Notes: generated from the letters alone by a model not told the origin. A stretch of DNA of 64,000 nt from Clostridiales bacterium (GCA_012520645.1 JAAYNV010000031.1:1-64000); one strand, 5' to 3'; numbered from the stretch's first letter, positions 54,089-62,465 are shown. A program made the numbers and translations.

Positions 54089-55819
54089 ATGGTTATAAAT
54101 AATGATTTTCAAAATGAAATCGATAATATCAATATGAAAATTTTTTCTATTGACGGATTAGAATTATTAATTGACGAAGATGATGTTAATGTTAAGTTTT
54201 CCATATTTGATTTCAGAAAACAGTGTATGTCACAGTTCTCTATAAAACGTAGTGTGCTTTCACCAGCTACTTTGAAAAAAGAAATCGTAAGACGTGGAGG
54301 AATTTGTCCGCAAGATATCCGAAAATTATACAACCTAGCAGAAGAATATGTTAATAAAATAATTATTGCAAATGAGTCCTCTACATGGAGTTATGCACAC
54401 TGTAACATCGGTTTTCGAGAATTTCAAGGTGAACTTGTGTTTGCAGCAAATTCAATAATTACGAAGAATGGTATCGTTGAGTCAAGATATTACGGACGAG
54501 TTCCTCTACAGCCTAAGGGGAAGTTAGAGGAACTAAAGCAACTTTATCAGGTATTAGTAAAAAATCAAAGTGTTGCAGTGCCATTATCAATTCTCGGAGT
54601 TGCTTCAGTAGTACTGAGTTTTGCCAACCACGTATGGGAAACTCATGTATATAATTTTATAGTGCATCTTTTGGGAACATCAAGTATAGGAAAATCTTCC
54701 ATTTTAATGTTGATTTCCTCTTTTTCGGGAAATCCATCTATTCCAAATGGGACTTTTCTTTCTTATCTTTCAACGCCTAACTCTATTATCGAATCACTTT
54801 GTGATTCTTATGGGCATTCATTTGTAATCGATGAGTTCTCGACAGCAGATAGTAAGAAAAATTGGACTTCTGAAGTTTACACAATAGCAAATGGTATGCG
54901 GAAAAACCGCAGTACTGCAGGAGGAATGAAGCTTCAGGAATCTAAAGGATTTGAGGGAGTTTACGTTTCGTCTGGAGAAATTAGTATGTCATGCAAGTGC
55001 GGCACCAATGAAGGAATTTCAGCTCGATTACTTGAGATTACTGCAGATTATGATTATTCAAACAATACATTGGATAAATTTACAACAAGTAGTCAAGAAT
55101 CTGATTATATTAAGACTGTCGCAAGCAATAATTATGGACTGATTGTTCCAGCCGTAGCCCAGTACTTGCTGAAAAATCCAAGCAAATATAATTATCTCAG
55201 AACTGTGTGGCTTAATAAGACGAAAGATAGATACAAGTTGGATGCTATTACACTAAACATTGGAAATCGTGTAATGGAATATGTGGCAATTATCATGACG
55301 GCTTGTGAAGTACTGCAAGACGTTTTAGAGGTGGAATTAGACAAGGACAAAATCTTTGAATATTTTTACTTTCAATTTTTGTACAAACGTTCAGATGATG
55401 AAAATATAGATGTGAAAGTGTATGATGCGATGAAATCTTTTATTAGTGCCAATCGGAAAAAGTTATATGATGCGAATTTTGTTTGGGGAGTACCTCCGTT
55501 GGATGAAGAACACATAGGATATTTCGTTGATTTGTCACACTATACAAATAAAGACAGACACAAAGGGGCAGATGGCAAATACTATGACTACCTAGCTATT
55601 TTTCCTGTCGATACCATTAATACGTATCTTAAGGGAAAAGGATTTGAAGACCCTAAGTTTGCAATCAACACATTGAGAAAAAAGAAATTGATAAAAGCTT
55701 CAAGGTCAGGTTCAAATCCTAAGCTTGATTACCCGATTGATGGCATCAATGTTCCTATGTATGCGATATGGCTTGATGTAAGTACAACGAATGTTAATCA
55801 CGCAATTAGTTATATATAA
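54089..55819 (+). CDS. DUF927 family helicase/ATPase-like protein
   Basis: 576 residues. The central ATPase region has Walker A GTSSIGKSS (196-204), Walker B-like HSFVIDEFST (about 245-254), and a later SGEISMSCKCGTNEGISARL, which fits DUF927 proteins of phages, plasmids and ICEs. The N-terminal ~120 residues have no TOPRIM primase motif. The C-terminal ~90 residues (YFVDLSHYTNKDRH, INTLRKKKLIKASR) look like a winged-helix tail. Probably an element-specific replication or maintenance helicase. GGAGGG precedes the ATG. Monocistronic, with a terminator behind it. Confidence 0.7.
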   Translation: MVINNDFQNEIDNINMKIFSIDGLELLIDEDDVNVKFSIFDFRKQCMSQFSIKRSVLSPATLKKEIVRRGGICPQDIRKLYNLAEEYVNKIIIANESSTWSYAHCNIGFREFQGELVFAANSIITKNGIVESRYYGRVPLQPKGKLEELKQLYQVLVKNQSVAVPLSILGVASVVLSFANHVWETHVYNFIVHLLGTSSIGKSSILMLISSFSGNPSIPNGTFLSYLSTPNSIIESLCDSYGHSFVIDEFSTADSKKNWTSEVYTIANGMRKNRSTAGGMKLQESKGFEGVYVSSGEISMSCKCGTNEGISARLLEITADYDYSNNTLDKFTTSSQESDYIKTVASNNYGLIVPAVAQYLLKNPSKYNYLRTVWLNKTKDRYKLDAITLNIGNRVMEYVAIIMTACEVLQDVLEVELDKDKIFEYFYFQFLYKRSDDENIDVKVYDAMKSFISANRKKLYDANFVWGVPPLDEEHIGYFVDLSHYTNKDRHKGADGKYYDYLAIFPVDTINTYLKGKGFEDPKFAINTLRKKKLIKASRSGSNPKLDYPIDGINVPMYAIWLDVSTTNVNHAISYI

Positions 55820-55837
55820 AATAGAATAATTTTGAAG

Positions 55838-55875
55838 ATAAGGTGTATCAATCATTCGATACACCTTATTTAATT
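55838..55875 (+). terminator. Terminator after DUF927 gene
   Basis: ATAAGGTGTATC (55838-55849) pairs perfectly with GATACACCTTAT (55858-55869), then TTAATTTA. Confidence 0.8.
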
Positions 55876-55981
55876 TATAGCAGACATTTTTAAGATTTTT
55901 TTTCAAACTAGCAATTCACTTCTTAAATAATAGAGGATGAGAAATAAACTTATAAAAGTTTTATAAGGCTTAAATCCAAAG

Positions 55982-56100
55982 GTGCTATCAAGGAGGGACA
56001 ATACCCAGCAATCCTTTCAATACTCGGCAGTTAAGTCATCTTACTACCACCACAAATAATTTCGTAGTGAGCCAGTTAACTCCAGCAGTTCTGATAGCAC
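55982..56100 (+). ncRNA. Structured leader closed by a 9-bp stem
   Basis: GTGCTATCA (55982-55990) pairs with TGATAGCAC (56092-56100), enclosing about 100 nt. Inside are ACTAC/GTAGT and a self-complementary AGTTAACT. The element ends 28 nt before the next ORF, whose RBS (AAGGAGG) lies outside the closed structure. It could be a cis-regulatory leader or a small RNA. No known family recognised. Confidence 0.4.
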
Positions 56101-56128
56101 AAAACAACTTATTTAAGGAGGATTTTTT

Positions 56129-56755
56129 ATGTTTGAATCAGCAGTGAAACAATTTGAATATCTCAAGGCGTTAGGCGAAGAGACTGCATTAATAGTCAGA
56201 GGACTGACAGATGGCACTAATTTAGCTGTGTACGAGGACAATATGCCGAATATGAAAAATGATGCTGAATTATTGGTAAGTTACAACAAAGCAGTCGATG
56301 CATGCAGAACTTGGTTAAAGGCTGTCTTAGCAGCAGAGCTGGTTAGTGAAACAGAGAAAGACATTTCCGCAGCAGTTTCGCTTTTACTGCCGGACAGACG
56401 ATTGGATGTAACAATTTATACTTCTGAGTTTCCTTTTGGAGGAGGAATTAATGCAGATATAGAAGAAAAAATACATACTCCATTAGGGACTATGAGTTTA
56501 TTTACCTATCGAATGCTTGTGGACATTCCAGATAATCCAGTCAGAGAGTTATATGGATTTTTTGAAGATTTGCTCCATCAGCTCCACAACATAATCATCA
56601 TGCCAAACCATCGAGATGGCGATGATGATATGTTAAGTATGGATATGCTGGAAGAAGAGGGGATAATAGACGTATTAGGCGTATATAAGGTAGATAGTTT
56701 ATTTTACAATATAAGAGATTTCTTTGATAAATATGCTGTTAAGGGGGTAGAGTAA
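56129..56755 (+). CDS. Hypothetical protein
   Basis: 208 residues, acidic, no membrane segment or signal peptide. Features include a helical N-terminus (FESAVKQFEYLKALGEETAL) and an acidic loop HRDGDDDMLSMDMLEEEG near residue 170. I recognise no family. It ends directly before the next ATG (no gap), so the two are translationally linked. AAGGAGG precedes its start, behind the structured leader. Confidence 0.75.
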   Translation: MFESAVKQFEYLKALGEETALIVRGLTDGTNLAVYEDNMPNMKNDAELLVSYNKAVDACRTWLKAVLAAELVSETEKDISAAVSLLLPDRRLDVTIYTSEFPFGGGINADIEEKIHTPLGTMSLFTYRMLVDIPDNPVRELYGFFEDLLHQLHNIIIMPNHRDGDDDMLSMDMLEEEGIIDVLGVYKVDSLFYNIRDFFDKYAVKGVE

Positions 56756-57196
56756 ATGGCTGAAGAACTGAAAAAAGTGCATTTCAGACCTCTAATAAAT
56801 GGTAATTTTGTATTGGATGGCTACAATAGGTTTGGATACCATATAGAGAAGGAGATATGTTGTCCAGACTTAGAATTAGTGGTAATGACACAATACAATA
56901 TGGATATCGTGTTTAAAAAAGGTAAGCGTTATACTGTATGGTTTAGAGACATAGATTTCTCAAAAATAAGTGTTCCTTTATACGTTAAAGGTTATAGGGT
57001 AAAAGCTGATTGTTGCCATGCCTTGTATGCAATAATTGCAGAAGTCAGCTATTATACCAGAGGACTGAGCAAAGAAATCAACAGAGATTACTTGCTAAAT
57101 ACTAAGGCACTGGCAAAATTTTATGTTAATCGTGATTTGGATATAATCATTAATATATTGCTTAAGGCTGCTGGTGGGGGAGAGCAATCTTCTTGA
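56756..57196 (+). CDS. Hypothetical protein
   Basis: 146 residues. Beta-rich N-terminal half (FRPLINGNFVLDGYNRFGYH, KGKRYTVWFRDIDFS) with CC at 41-42 and 93-94-type cysteine pairs, and a helical C-terminus ending IINILLKAAGGGEQSS. No family recognised. Starts immediately after the stop of its neighbour with GGGGG upstream; the pair shares a terminator. Confidence 0.75.
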   Translation: MAEELKKVHFRPLINGNFVLDGYNRFGYHIEKEICCPDLELVVMTQYNMDIVFKKGKRYTVWFRDIDFSKISVPLYVKGYRVKADCCHALYAIIAEVSYYTRGLSKEINRDYLLNTKALAKFYVNRDLDIIINILLKAAGGGEQSS

Positions 57197-57220
57197 TATA
57201 AGTTCATATAGATAACGGAG

Positions 57221-57251
57221 AGGGACTTGTGGTGTGTGTCAAGTCCTTTTT
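57221..57251 (+). terminator. Rho-independent terminator
   Basis: GGACTTG (57223-57229) pairs with CAAGTCC (57240-57246), then TTTTT. Confidence 0.82.
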
Positions 57252-57526
57252 CATATCATAATACAATCATAAAAACAGCCAGTTAAATTTATGTTTCTAA
57301 AGTCTTTTTGGGTACTATAATGATAGAAAGCATTTTGCCATTACCAACCATTGATTGACGTGTCTACTTTGGATGAGTTGGTATTTTTAGGTAGTTATAA
57401 GGTCTTATGAAACAGTGGATTTACACCCATATTTTTGTGTAGTTTCTTCAGTAAGAAATAGTGCAGAAATTCTAAGTGGGGTACTAATTAAAGGCATTTG
57501 CCCTGTTTTTTGAGAACTGAAAGCAC
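57252..57526. other. Non-coding stretch before the toxin-antitoxin promoter
   Basis: AT-rich. I see no gene, RNA fold or repeat that I can support here. Confidence 0.5.
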
Positions 57527-57563
57527 TTGATAAAATAGACAAATTGGGATATAATATGTCTAT
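57527..57563 (+). promoter_or_regulatory. Toxin-antitoxin promoter with palindromic operator
   Basis: TTGATA (57527-57532), 17-bp spacer, TATAAT (57550-57555). ATAGACA (57535-57541) and TGTCTAT (57557-57563) form a palindrome spanning the -10, where a YefM-type antitoxin would autorepress. Confidence 0.75.
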
Positions 57564-57581
57564 ATCAAGGAGGTGTTTTAA

Positions 57582-57860
57582 ATGTATGCACTACAGGAAA
57601 CTATAAGACCATCTGCCGATTTGCGAAATCATTATAACGAAATTTCAAGACAATGCAGAGAAGAAAACGAGGCAGTAATTATAACTGTAAATGGCAGGGG
57701 TGATACAGTGTCACTTGCCTATGAAGAATATAAGAGAATGAAATCAAGGATTGAGTTGTTGGAAATTTTGGCAGAAGCAGAGGATGATGTGAGAAATGGT
57801 CGGGTAGCACCAATCAGCGAAACCTTTGACGATTTAAGAAAACTGTTGCAGGAGGGATAA
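57582..57860 (+). CDS. YefM/Phd-type antitoxin
   Basis: 92 residues. IRPSADLRNHYNEISRQCRE and EAVIITVNGRGDTVSLAYEE are the Phd/YefM DNA-binding and dimer region; the C-terminal helix (LLEILAEAEDDVRNGR) is the toxin-binding tail. It should bind and neutralise the next gene's product and repress the shared promoter. AAGGAGG precedes the ATG. Confidence 0.88.
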   Translation: MYALQETIRPSADLRNHYNEISRQCREENEAVIITVNGRGDTVSLAYEEYKRMKSRIELLEILAEAEDDVRNGRVAPISETFDDLRKLLQEG

Positions 57861-57862
57861 AT

Positions 57863-58180
57863 TTGAAATATAAAGTTATTCGTACTGAAACGGCAGATGC
57901 ACATATCAGAAAAATTATTTTGTATGTAGCTGAAAATTTTGGAAGTGAAGTTGCATTAAATAAACTGGAAGAATTGGAACAGAGTATTCTGGAGTTAGGT
58001 AATCATCCATCTATTGGAGTAGAACCTCGCTATCAGGTGCTTAAAAGGCAGGGATATAAGGTTTTGATATTGGAAAAAAATTTAGTGTTTTATAAGGTTA
58101 ATGAGGATAAAAAAGAAGTTATTATTTATGCGGTAGTAGACCAGCGGCAGGATTATTTAAATATTATCAGAGGATTATAG
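57863..58180 (+). CDS. RelE/ParE-family toxin
   Basis: 105 residues. YKVIRTETADAHIRKIILYV (N-terminal helices), then the beta-sheet segments YKVLILEKNLVFYKVNED and VIIYAVVDQRQDYLNII, typical of RelE/ParE toxins. RelE types cut mRNA at the ribosome and ParE types target gyrase; I cannot decide between them. Start TTG 57863 behind GGAGGG at 6 nt, 2 nt after the antitoxin stop, which fits lower toxin synthesis. Likely keeps the element in the cell line. Confidence 0.85.
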   Translation: MKYKVIRTETADAHIRKIILYVAENFGSEVALNKLEELEQSILELGNHPSIGVEPRYQVLKRQGYKVLILEKNLVFYKVNEDKKEVIIYAVVDQRQDYLNIIRGL

Positions 58181-58197
58181 AATATTATTTGTGTGAC

Positions 58198-58228
58198 AGA
58201 GTCATCTTCGGATGGCTCTAATTTTTTG
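58198..58228 (+). terminator. Rho-independent terminator with UUCG loop
   Basis: AGAGTCATC (58198-58206), TTCG, GATGGCTCT (58211-58219), then AATTTTTTG. Confidence 0.9.
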
Positions 58229-58257
58229 CATATTTTTCGCTGATATGGCGAAGTTTA

Positions 58258-58307
58258 GCAAGTCATTCCATAAACCTAAGAAATAGTGTCTGATACGTTT
58301 GACTTGC
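58258..58307. promoter_or_regulatory. Regulatory region with inverted repeat and shared motif
   Basis: GCAAGTCA (58258-58265) and TGACTTGC (58300-58307) form a perfect inverted repeat. Between them AAATAGTGTCTGATACG (58281-58297) matches 15 of 17 positions of 62480-62496 in the XRE/lipoprotein promoter, suggesting a common regulator inside the element. Confidence 0.5.
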
Positions 58308-58377
58308 TTTTAAGCTCGAGTAAGATAGACCATAACCCTGAACTTCTGGGGATTATTAGGAAAGGAGGCACGTGGCT

Positions 58378-58689
58378 ATGTTGTTACAAAATGTAGCAAA
58401 AAAGTATCCAAGGAACTATATTCTTCTCGCCCCTGCCAAACGTGATGATACTGGCAGAGTGCAAGACTGGCAGGTACTCAATAACGATAGGAATTATCAG
58501 AAGATAAAAGACCTCGCAGACTATTATCGCAGGGAAGGTATTAAAAACGCAGTTATCATCAGCACCGCCAAAACAGGTATGGATGTAGCACCAGATGAGT
58601 CAGCAAGATTCTTCAGAATTTTTCACAATATGTTTACAATTGCTGGAGTATCCATTAAATTCCCGATGACGTTGGGAGGTGAGGAATAA
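58378..58689 (+). CDS. Hypothetical protein
   Basis: 103 residues, basic N-terminus, no signal peptide. Notable parts: NYILLAPAKRDDTGRVQDWQ and DYYRREGIKNAVIISTAKTG. No family recognised. Start ATG 58378 with AGGAGG 9 nt upstream; GTG 58372 is too close to the RBS. The stop overlaps the next start (TAATG), so the two are coupled. Confidence 0.72.
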   Translation: MLLQNVAKKYPRNYILLAPAKRDDTGRVQDWQVLNNDRNYQKIKDLADYYRREGIKNAVIISTAKTGMDVAPDESARFFRIFHNMFTIAGVSIKFPMTLGGEE

Positions 58690-59090
58690 TGGCACTCAAG
58701 GACAGACTCACCAATGATTTTTTAGATAAAGCTCATAAGCGGTGGCGTACAGATATCAATGCAGATGTGTCTGACATCGTGCTTGATATGAAAGAAGCTG
58801 AAAAGCAGTTGGTGGAAAAAGAAAAGCAGAATATTCTTTTGACGTGGATGATGTCGCTTTACAGCTATGATGCAGTGCGTCTGCAAAGGGATATAACGAA
58901 AATGATTACATTAAAACCTTTTGAAGAACCCAGTGCAGAGGAGAGTAAAAAGCTGTTGCGAGTATTGTGGAATTCCACGCAGATGATGTTTCCAGATATG
59001 GATTATACGAAAATTTTTAATGAAATTGAGAAGTTCTCGTTATTTAATCGTCAATATCCAGACGATGGCAGTTCTCCATTTAAGTATTAA
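58689..59090 (+). CDS. Hypothetical protein
   Basis: 133 residues, mostly helical and charged (KEAEKQLVEKEKQNILLTWM, QRDITKMITLKPFEEPSAEE). No recognised domain. GGGAGGTGAGG in the end of the previous gene is its RBS. Co-expressed with the gene before it; may form a complex. Confidence 0.72.
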   Translation: MALKDRLTNDFLDKAHKRWRTDINADVSDIVLDMKEAEKQLVEKEKQNILLTWMMSLYSYDAVRLQRDITKMITLKPFEEPSAEESKKLLRVLWNSTQMMFPDMDYTKIFNEIEKFSLFNRQYPDDGSSPFKY

Positions 59091-59186
59091 AAAGGTATTT
59101 CCATCAACCTTTGGGGTATCCATATTTTCGTGGCAAAACCCTGCAAAACAAAATATTTTTAAAAATTTAGAAAAATAACTTGCAAT

Positions 59187-59204
59187 TCACTCTGTTTAGA
59201 GTGA
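59187..59204. promoter_or_regulatory. Palindrome upstream of the 59268 gene
   Basis: TCACTC TGTTTA GAGTGA, perfect 6-bp arms, directly behind a possible -35 (TTGCAA at 59180). Likely an operator; regulator unknown. Confidence 0.45.
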
Positions 59205-59267
59205 TAGATAGGACACCAAAAAAATTATAGTAAATCCTGCAAAGCGAGTGCAGGGAAAGGAGCATAT

Positions 59268-59876
59268 ATGCTTATTAAATCAGTTAATGGAACTATTTTG
59301 AAAGTTGAAAAAGTAGAACCTGTAGTAGAAAAAAGAGACATCTTTAATGGAACTGTCAATCGTAGGGTGGCTGTGGCAAAAGACATGACACAGGACATCT
59401 CAGGGCTTTTATTCTCATTTGCATCTTCAGCTAGCCAGTTTGGGCTTGATGCATTCCAGGCAAACGAAGGCACGATGTTAATTGGGAACTTGCCGAGAAG
59501 GGGCGTGGAAGAATGTCTGGAGTCCATTTTAAAGAATGGCTATGCAGATTTGTCTGGCTACTCCTATCAGCCTAGTGAGGATATTACAAAGTTGAAATTT
59601 GATAATGGTAAGTCAGCCCCATATTTCATCAGAGGGTTTGCAGCGACTATGGGTTTAGAACGCCCGATGGGATTAAGTCCTTTTGCACCTGCTCAGATGG
59701 GTAATATTCCAGTAGGTGAAGATGATGGAGATTATACTGAAGATGAGCCTATGACGGCGGAAGATATGCGTAGAGATATCTATGCTATGTCTGATAAGTA
59801 CACAATCAGTCAGCTTGCCAATATGAATGAAGATGAATTGTCGGATATTCTTAAGGGAATTGAGAGCCAGTTCTAA
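59268..59876 (+). CDS. Hypothetical protein
   Basis: 202 residues. N-terminal beta segments (IKSVNGTILKVEKVEPVVEK), a hydrophobic but non-membrane centre (ISGLLFSFASSASQFGLDAF), and an acidic C-terminus (GEDDGDYTEDEPMTAEDMRR, then a short helix NMNEDELSDILKGIE). No family recognised. GGAAAGGAG precedes it; a strong terminator follows, so it is a single-gene unit. Confidence 0.72.
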   Translation: MLIKSVNGTILKVEKVEPVVEKRDIFNGTVNRRVAVAKDMTQDISGLLFSFASSASQFGLDAFQANEGTMLIGNLPRRGVEECLESILKNGYADLSGYSYQPSEDITKLKFDNGKSAPYFIRGFAATMGLERPMGLSPFAPAQMGNIPVGEDDGDYTEDEPMTAEDMRRDIYAMSDKYTISQLANMNEDELSDILKGIESQF

Positions 59877-59885
59877 GTAAATGTG

Positions 59886-59921
59886 AAATCTGTCTGCTGT
59901 TTTATGGCAGGCAGATTTTTT
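59886..59921 (+). terminator. Rho-independent terminator
   Basis: AAATCTGTCTGC (59886-59897) pairs with GCAGGCAGATTT (59907-59918, one G-T), followed by a T run. Confidence 0.88.
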
Positions 59922-59978
59922 ACAAGGCTGAGGTATGCAGATAGTAACGAAAATTTATTTTATGAAAGGAATTTGATT

Positions 59979-61250
59979 ATGAATAGAAGCAGTTTGCCTA
60001 TATCAGTGAATACAATGAAGAAATGGTATGAGTCAGAAGACAAAGTGTTGCAGTGTACCTTACCATTTCAAAGGCATTCAGGTATGTGGAGTGCCATTAT
60101 AAAATCTAATTTAATATGGAGTATTTTATCAGACAGTTATATTCCACCAATCGTGCTGTTAAAGGATAAGCGTGGCGTGGATGGCAAGGGCAAAGATATC
60201 TTTGGATATCAGGTGCTTGAAGGTCAACAGCGTTTAATTACAACATTGTTCCCTTTTTTGAATGACGAGTGGGCTTTGCACAGTGCAGTTGAGCCAGTAG
60301 AGTATGAAGGCTTTACTTATGATATCGCAGGAAAAAAGTACAGCGAACTCGAAGAAGAATTGCAAGACATCATAAAAAACTACAGATTTACTGTACAGGC
60401 TATCGAGAATTATTCAATGGAAGAGGCAGAAAAATTGTATTTTAACATCAACTCGGGGGTAGCTTTAAGCCCCATGCAGAAGGGCAAAGCGAGACTCGGC
60501 AACGAACTGATTGAGTTTTTGAATACCTTGTTAAATGGCAATTTTTTTACTCAGGCAATCAATATTACGGAGTCGCAGGCTTTGAAAGAAGATGACCTGC
60601 TTATGCTCATGCAGGGTATGGCTTTGTTAGACCAGCGTCACGAAAACAGAGAATTCAAAAACATCTCAGCAGCTACTATGCTTTGTTATGCAGAAAGTAT
60701 CAGAGGTACTTACAATGACAACAAGAAAGAAATGCTTTTAGAAGTTGTTGATTTCCTCGACAGAGCATTTACCTCTAAGAACAAGTTTCTGCGTAAGAAT
60801 AATACACCTATTGCATTTGTAATGGCTAAGACAGCATTGGAGCAGGGGATTGAGCCAGAGGCATTTCGTGCTTTTATTAATGATTTTGCAAACTCTTTAT
60901 ATCCTGCCTATGAAGAGGCAAGTGGAAGTGGTAACGTAAAGATTTTGAATGTAAATATGCGATTGAGAGTGATGTTCTTAGCGATGTGTGAATATTTCAA
61001 AATAGCACCCGAAAGTATACAGAAACCATTTGCGGAGGATATTCCATTGTATATGGAAAGTTTCTCTGAAAACATTGAGGTAAATGAAGAGGTTTCAAGT
61101 TCTGATGAGCCTGAAGTGGCTGAAACTGAAAATGCTGATACTACTGCCGATATGGATGTTTTGGATGATTCTGATAATTCCGCATCCGGTGAAGTAGTGG
61201 ACAGTTCCCCAGGAGAAGATTCTTATGCAGATGAGTCTACGGAGGGATAG
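59979..61250 (+). CDS. DUF262 (GmrS/ParB-like) protein with acidic tail
   Basis: 423 residues. VLEGQQRLITTLFPFLN (about 74-90) is the DUF262 DGQQR-type motif, LPFQRHSGMWSAI lies before it, and LYFNINSGVALSPMQKGKAR matches the following conserved block. The C-terminal ~65 residues are almost all Asp, Glu, Ser and Ala. DUF262 forms the nucleotide-handling half of GmrSD type IV restriction enzymes, but the DUF1524 nuclease half is missing here. Role in defence or element biology is open. Start ATG 59979 with GAAAGGA. Next gene starts 2 nt after. Confidence 0.78.
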   Translation: MNRSSLPISVNTMKKWYESEDKVLQCTLPFQRHSGMWSAIIKSNLIWSILSDSYIPPIVLLKDKRGVDGKGKDIFGYQVLEGQQRLITTLFPFLNDEWALHSAVEPVEYEGFTYDIAGKKYSELEEELQDIIKNYRFTVQAIENYSMEEAEKLYFNINSGVALSPMQKGKARLGNELIEFLNTLLNGNFFTQAINITESQALKEDDLLMLMQGMALLDQRHENREFKNISAATMLCYAESIRGTYNDNKKEMLLEVVDFLDRAFTSKNKFLRKNNTPIAFVMAKTALEQGIEPEAFRAFINDFANSLYPAYEEASGSGNVKILNVNMRLRVMFLAMCEYFKIAPESIQKPFAEDIPLYMESFSENIEVNEEVSSSDEPEVAETENADTTADMDVLDDSDNSASGEVVDSSPGEDSYADESTEG

Positions 61251-61252
61251 TT

Positions 61253-61675
61253 ATGTCAGAGAAAATAAAAGCATATCTGTTGAGAGCAGATTCTTCTGGT
61301 CAGCTTTATCGTGGTTACATAGCAGACGTGGAAAACAGTCTTGCCTTTGAACAAAGGTATGTCGGTGACAGAATTGATGTTTATTCTCTGACGAATAATC
61401 TTGATGTTATCGGTGGTGATGAAGCTGTTGTTATGGGAAGAACCCTTAATCGGGCAGTCTATGATGAACGAGGGAATTTTATAACTGTACTTGCTGGTAA
61501 TTTAATGGTGGTAAGGTATGAAGGTGATTCCTTTGCCAGCATCCATGAAGAAGATGTTGCAGTGATTGAAAAAATGTTAAAGCCAATTGAGCGTATTTTC
61601 AATGGCAAGATATTTTTAAGAGACGTGCAGGAACTGAAAATATGGGAGGGAAAAGCAGATGAGCCAGCCAATTGA
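61253..61675 (+). CDS. DUF3846-like protein
   Basis: 140 residues. GGDEAVVMGRTLNRAVYDER followed by FITVLAGNLMVVRYEGDSFA resembles the DUF3846 pattern of conjugative-element proteins, but the match is partial. GGAGGG precedes the ATG. Overlaps the next gene by 17 nt. The function is unknown. Confidence 0.55.
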   Translation: MSEKIKAYLLRADSSGQLYRGYIADVENSLAFEQRYVGDRIDVYSLTNNLDVIGGDEAVVMGRTLNRAVYDERGNFITVLAGNLMVVRYEGDSFASIHEEDVAVIEKMLKPIERIFNGKIFLRDVQELKIWEGKADEPAN

Positions 61676-61892
61676 TAAAAAAGCGTTGTACTCTATGAGA
61701 TATCCCAAAGGTACAATCATTGAGCTTACGGAAGCAATGGAAGATAAATATGGAGGAGGGAAACCTGCTGGCAGTCGGTTTAAGGTAGACTATGTGGATG
61801 ATATGTTGCAGCTACACGGAGTCTGGTTGCCACCACAGTCTGGTTCGTTAGCGGTCATCATAGAGCATGATAAATTTAAAGTTATTTCCTAA
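61659..61892 (+). CDS. DUF4314-like protein
   Basis: 77 residues: RYPKGTIIELTEAMEDKYGG, PAGSRFKVDYVDDMLQLHGV and SLAVIIEHDKFKVI follow the DUF4314 pattern, a small SH3-like domain common in integrative elements. The RBS GGGAGGG lies in the end of the preceding gene. Role unknown. Confidence 0.7.
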   Translation: MSQPIDKKALYSMRYPKGTIIELTEAMEDKYGGGKPAGSRFKVDYVDDMLQLHGVWLPPQSGSLAVIIEHDKFKVIS

Positions 61893-62154
61893 ATATCAGA
61901 CTGGTGGATTCTGTGGAGTTTACTGGTCTTTTATTATGGAACTGCTGGTCGGGCTTATAAGGGAAGGAACTATGCCTCACACGCTGTCACAAATGCCCTA
62001 CGTTGCCTTAAAAACTTATTTGGCTTGAACTGTGCCATCGGCTGGGGAAAATGGCACAAATCGGCTTCAGCGTGGTTACGTCGTTTTTGTTATAAATAAC
62101 AACCTGTATTTATGGGAAGGCTGTGTGTGGTCGGGTAATGCTGACAGTATCAGG
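61893..62154. other. Non-coding region with hairpins
   Basis: No ORF with an RBS. TGTGCCAT (62031-62038) pairs with ATGGCACA (62051-62058) around a GC-rich loop; TGGTCGGG occurs twice and GTTATAAATAAC is a small hairpin. GC content is higher than in the neighbouring element genes. Could be a structured RNA; no family recognised. Confidence 0.35.
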
Positions 62155-62200
62155 GGTAAAAGAAAAGCGACTGCATTATTATGATTCATTTGCAGTCGCT
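62155..62200 (-). terminator. Terminator of the XRE gene
   Basis: AGCGACTGCA (62166-62175) pairs with TGCAGTCGCT (62191-62200). On the minus strand it runs into TTTTCTTTTAC. The stem overlaps the XRE stop codon. Confidence 0.85.
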
Positions 62201-62438
62201 ATTCCTTGAAGAATTCATTAAAATCGCATTTGAAAATTTTGGTTAATGCAATCAGCATATCCACAGTCGGGTTGTTACGACCATTTTCCACTTTGCTGAA
62301 AATACCAGTTGTAACGTTGATATTTTCACATTGGAGTCTGGCAATTACGTCAACAGCTTTCATATTACGTTCTTTGCGTAATCGTCTGATATTGGCTCCG
62401 ACAATTGGATTCAGGTGCTGGTTAATGCGTTCAGCCAT
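62199..62438 (-). CDS. XRE/HTH_3 transcriptional regulator
   Basis: 79 residues, only an HTH_3 domain: NIRRLRKERNMKAVDVIARL, TTGIFSKVENGRNNPTVDML, ALTKIFKCDFNEFFKE. AGGTGA precedes the ATG. Divergent from the lipoprotein gene; three copies of a TCCnnnATGGAAG motif in the gap are its likely sites. Typical small repressor of an integrative element. Confidence 0.88.
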   Translation of the reverse strand: MAERINQHLNPIVGANIRRLRKERNMKAVDVIARLQCENINVTTGIFSKVENGRNNPTVDMLIALTKIFKCDFNEFFKE

Positions 62439-62465
62439 ATAGTATCACCTCACAGAAAAATATTA

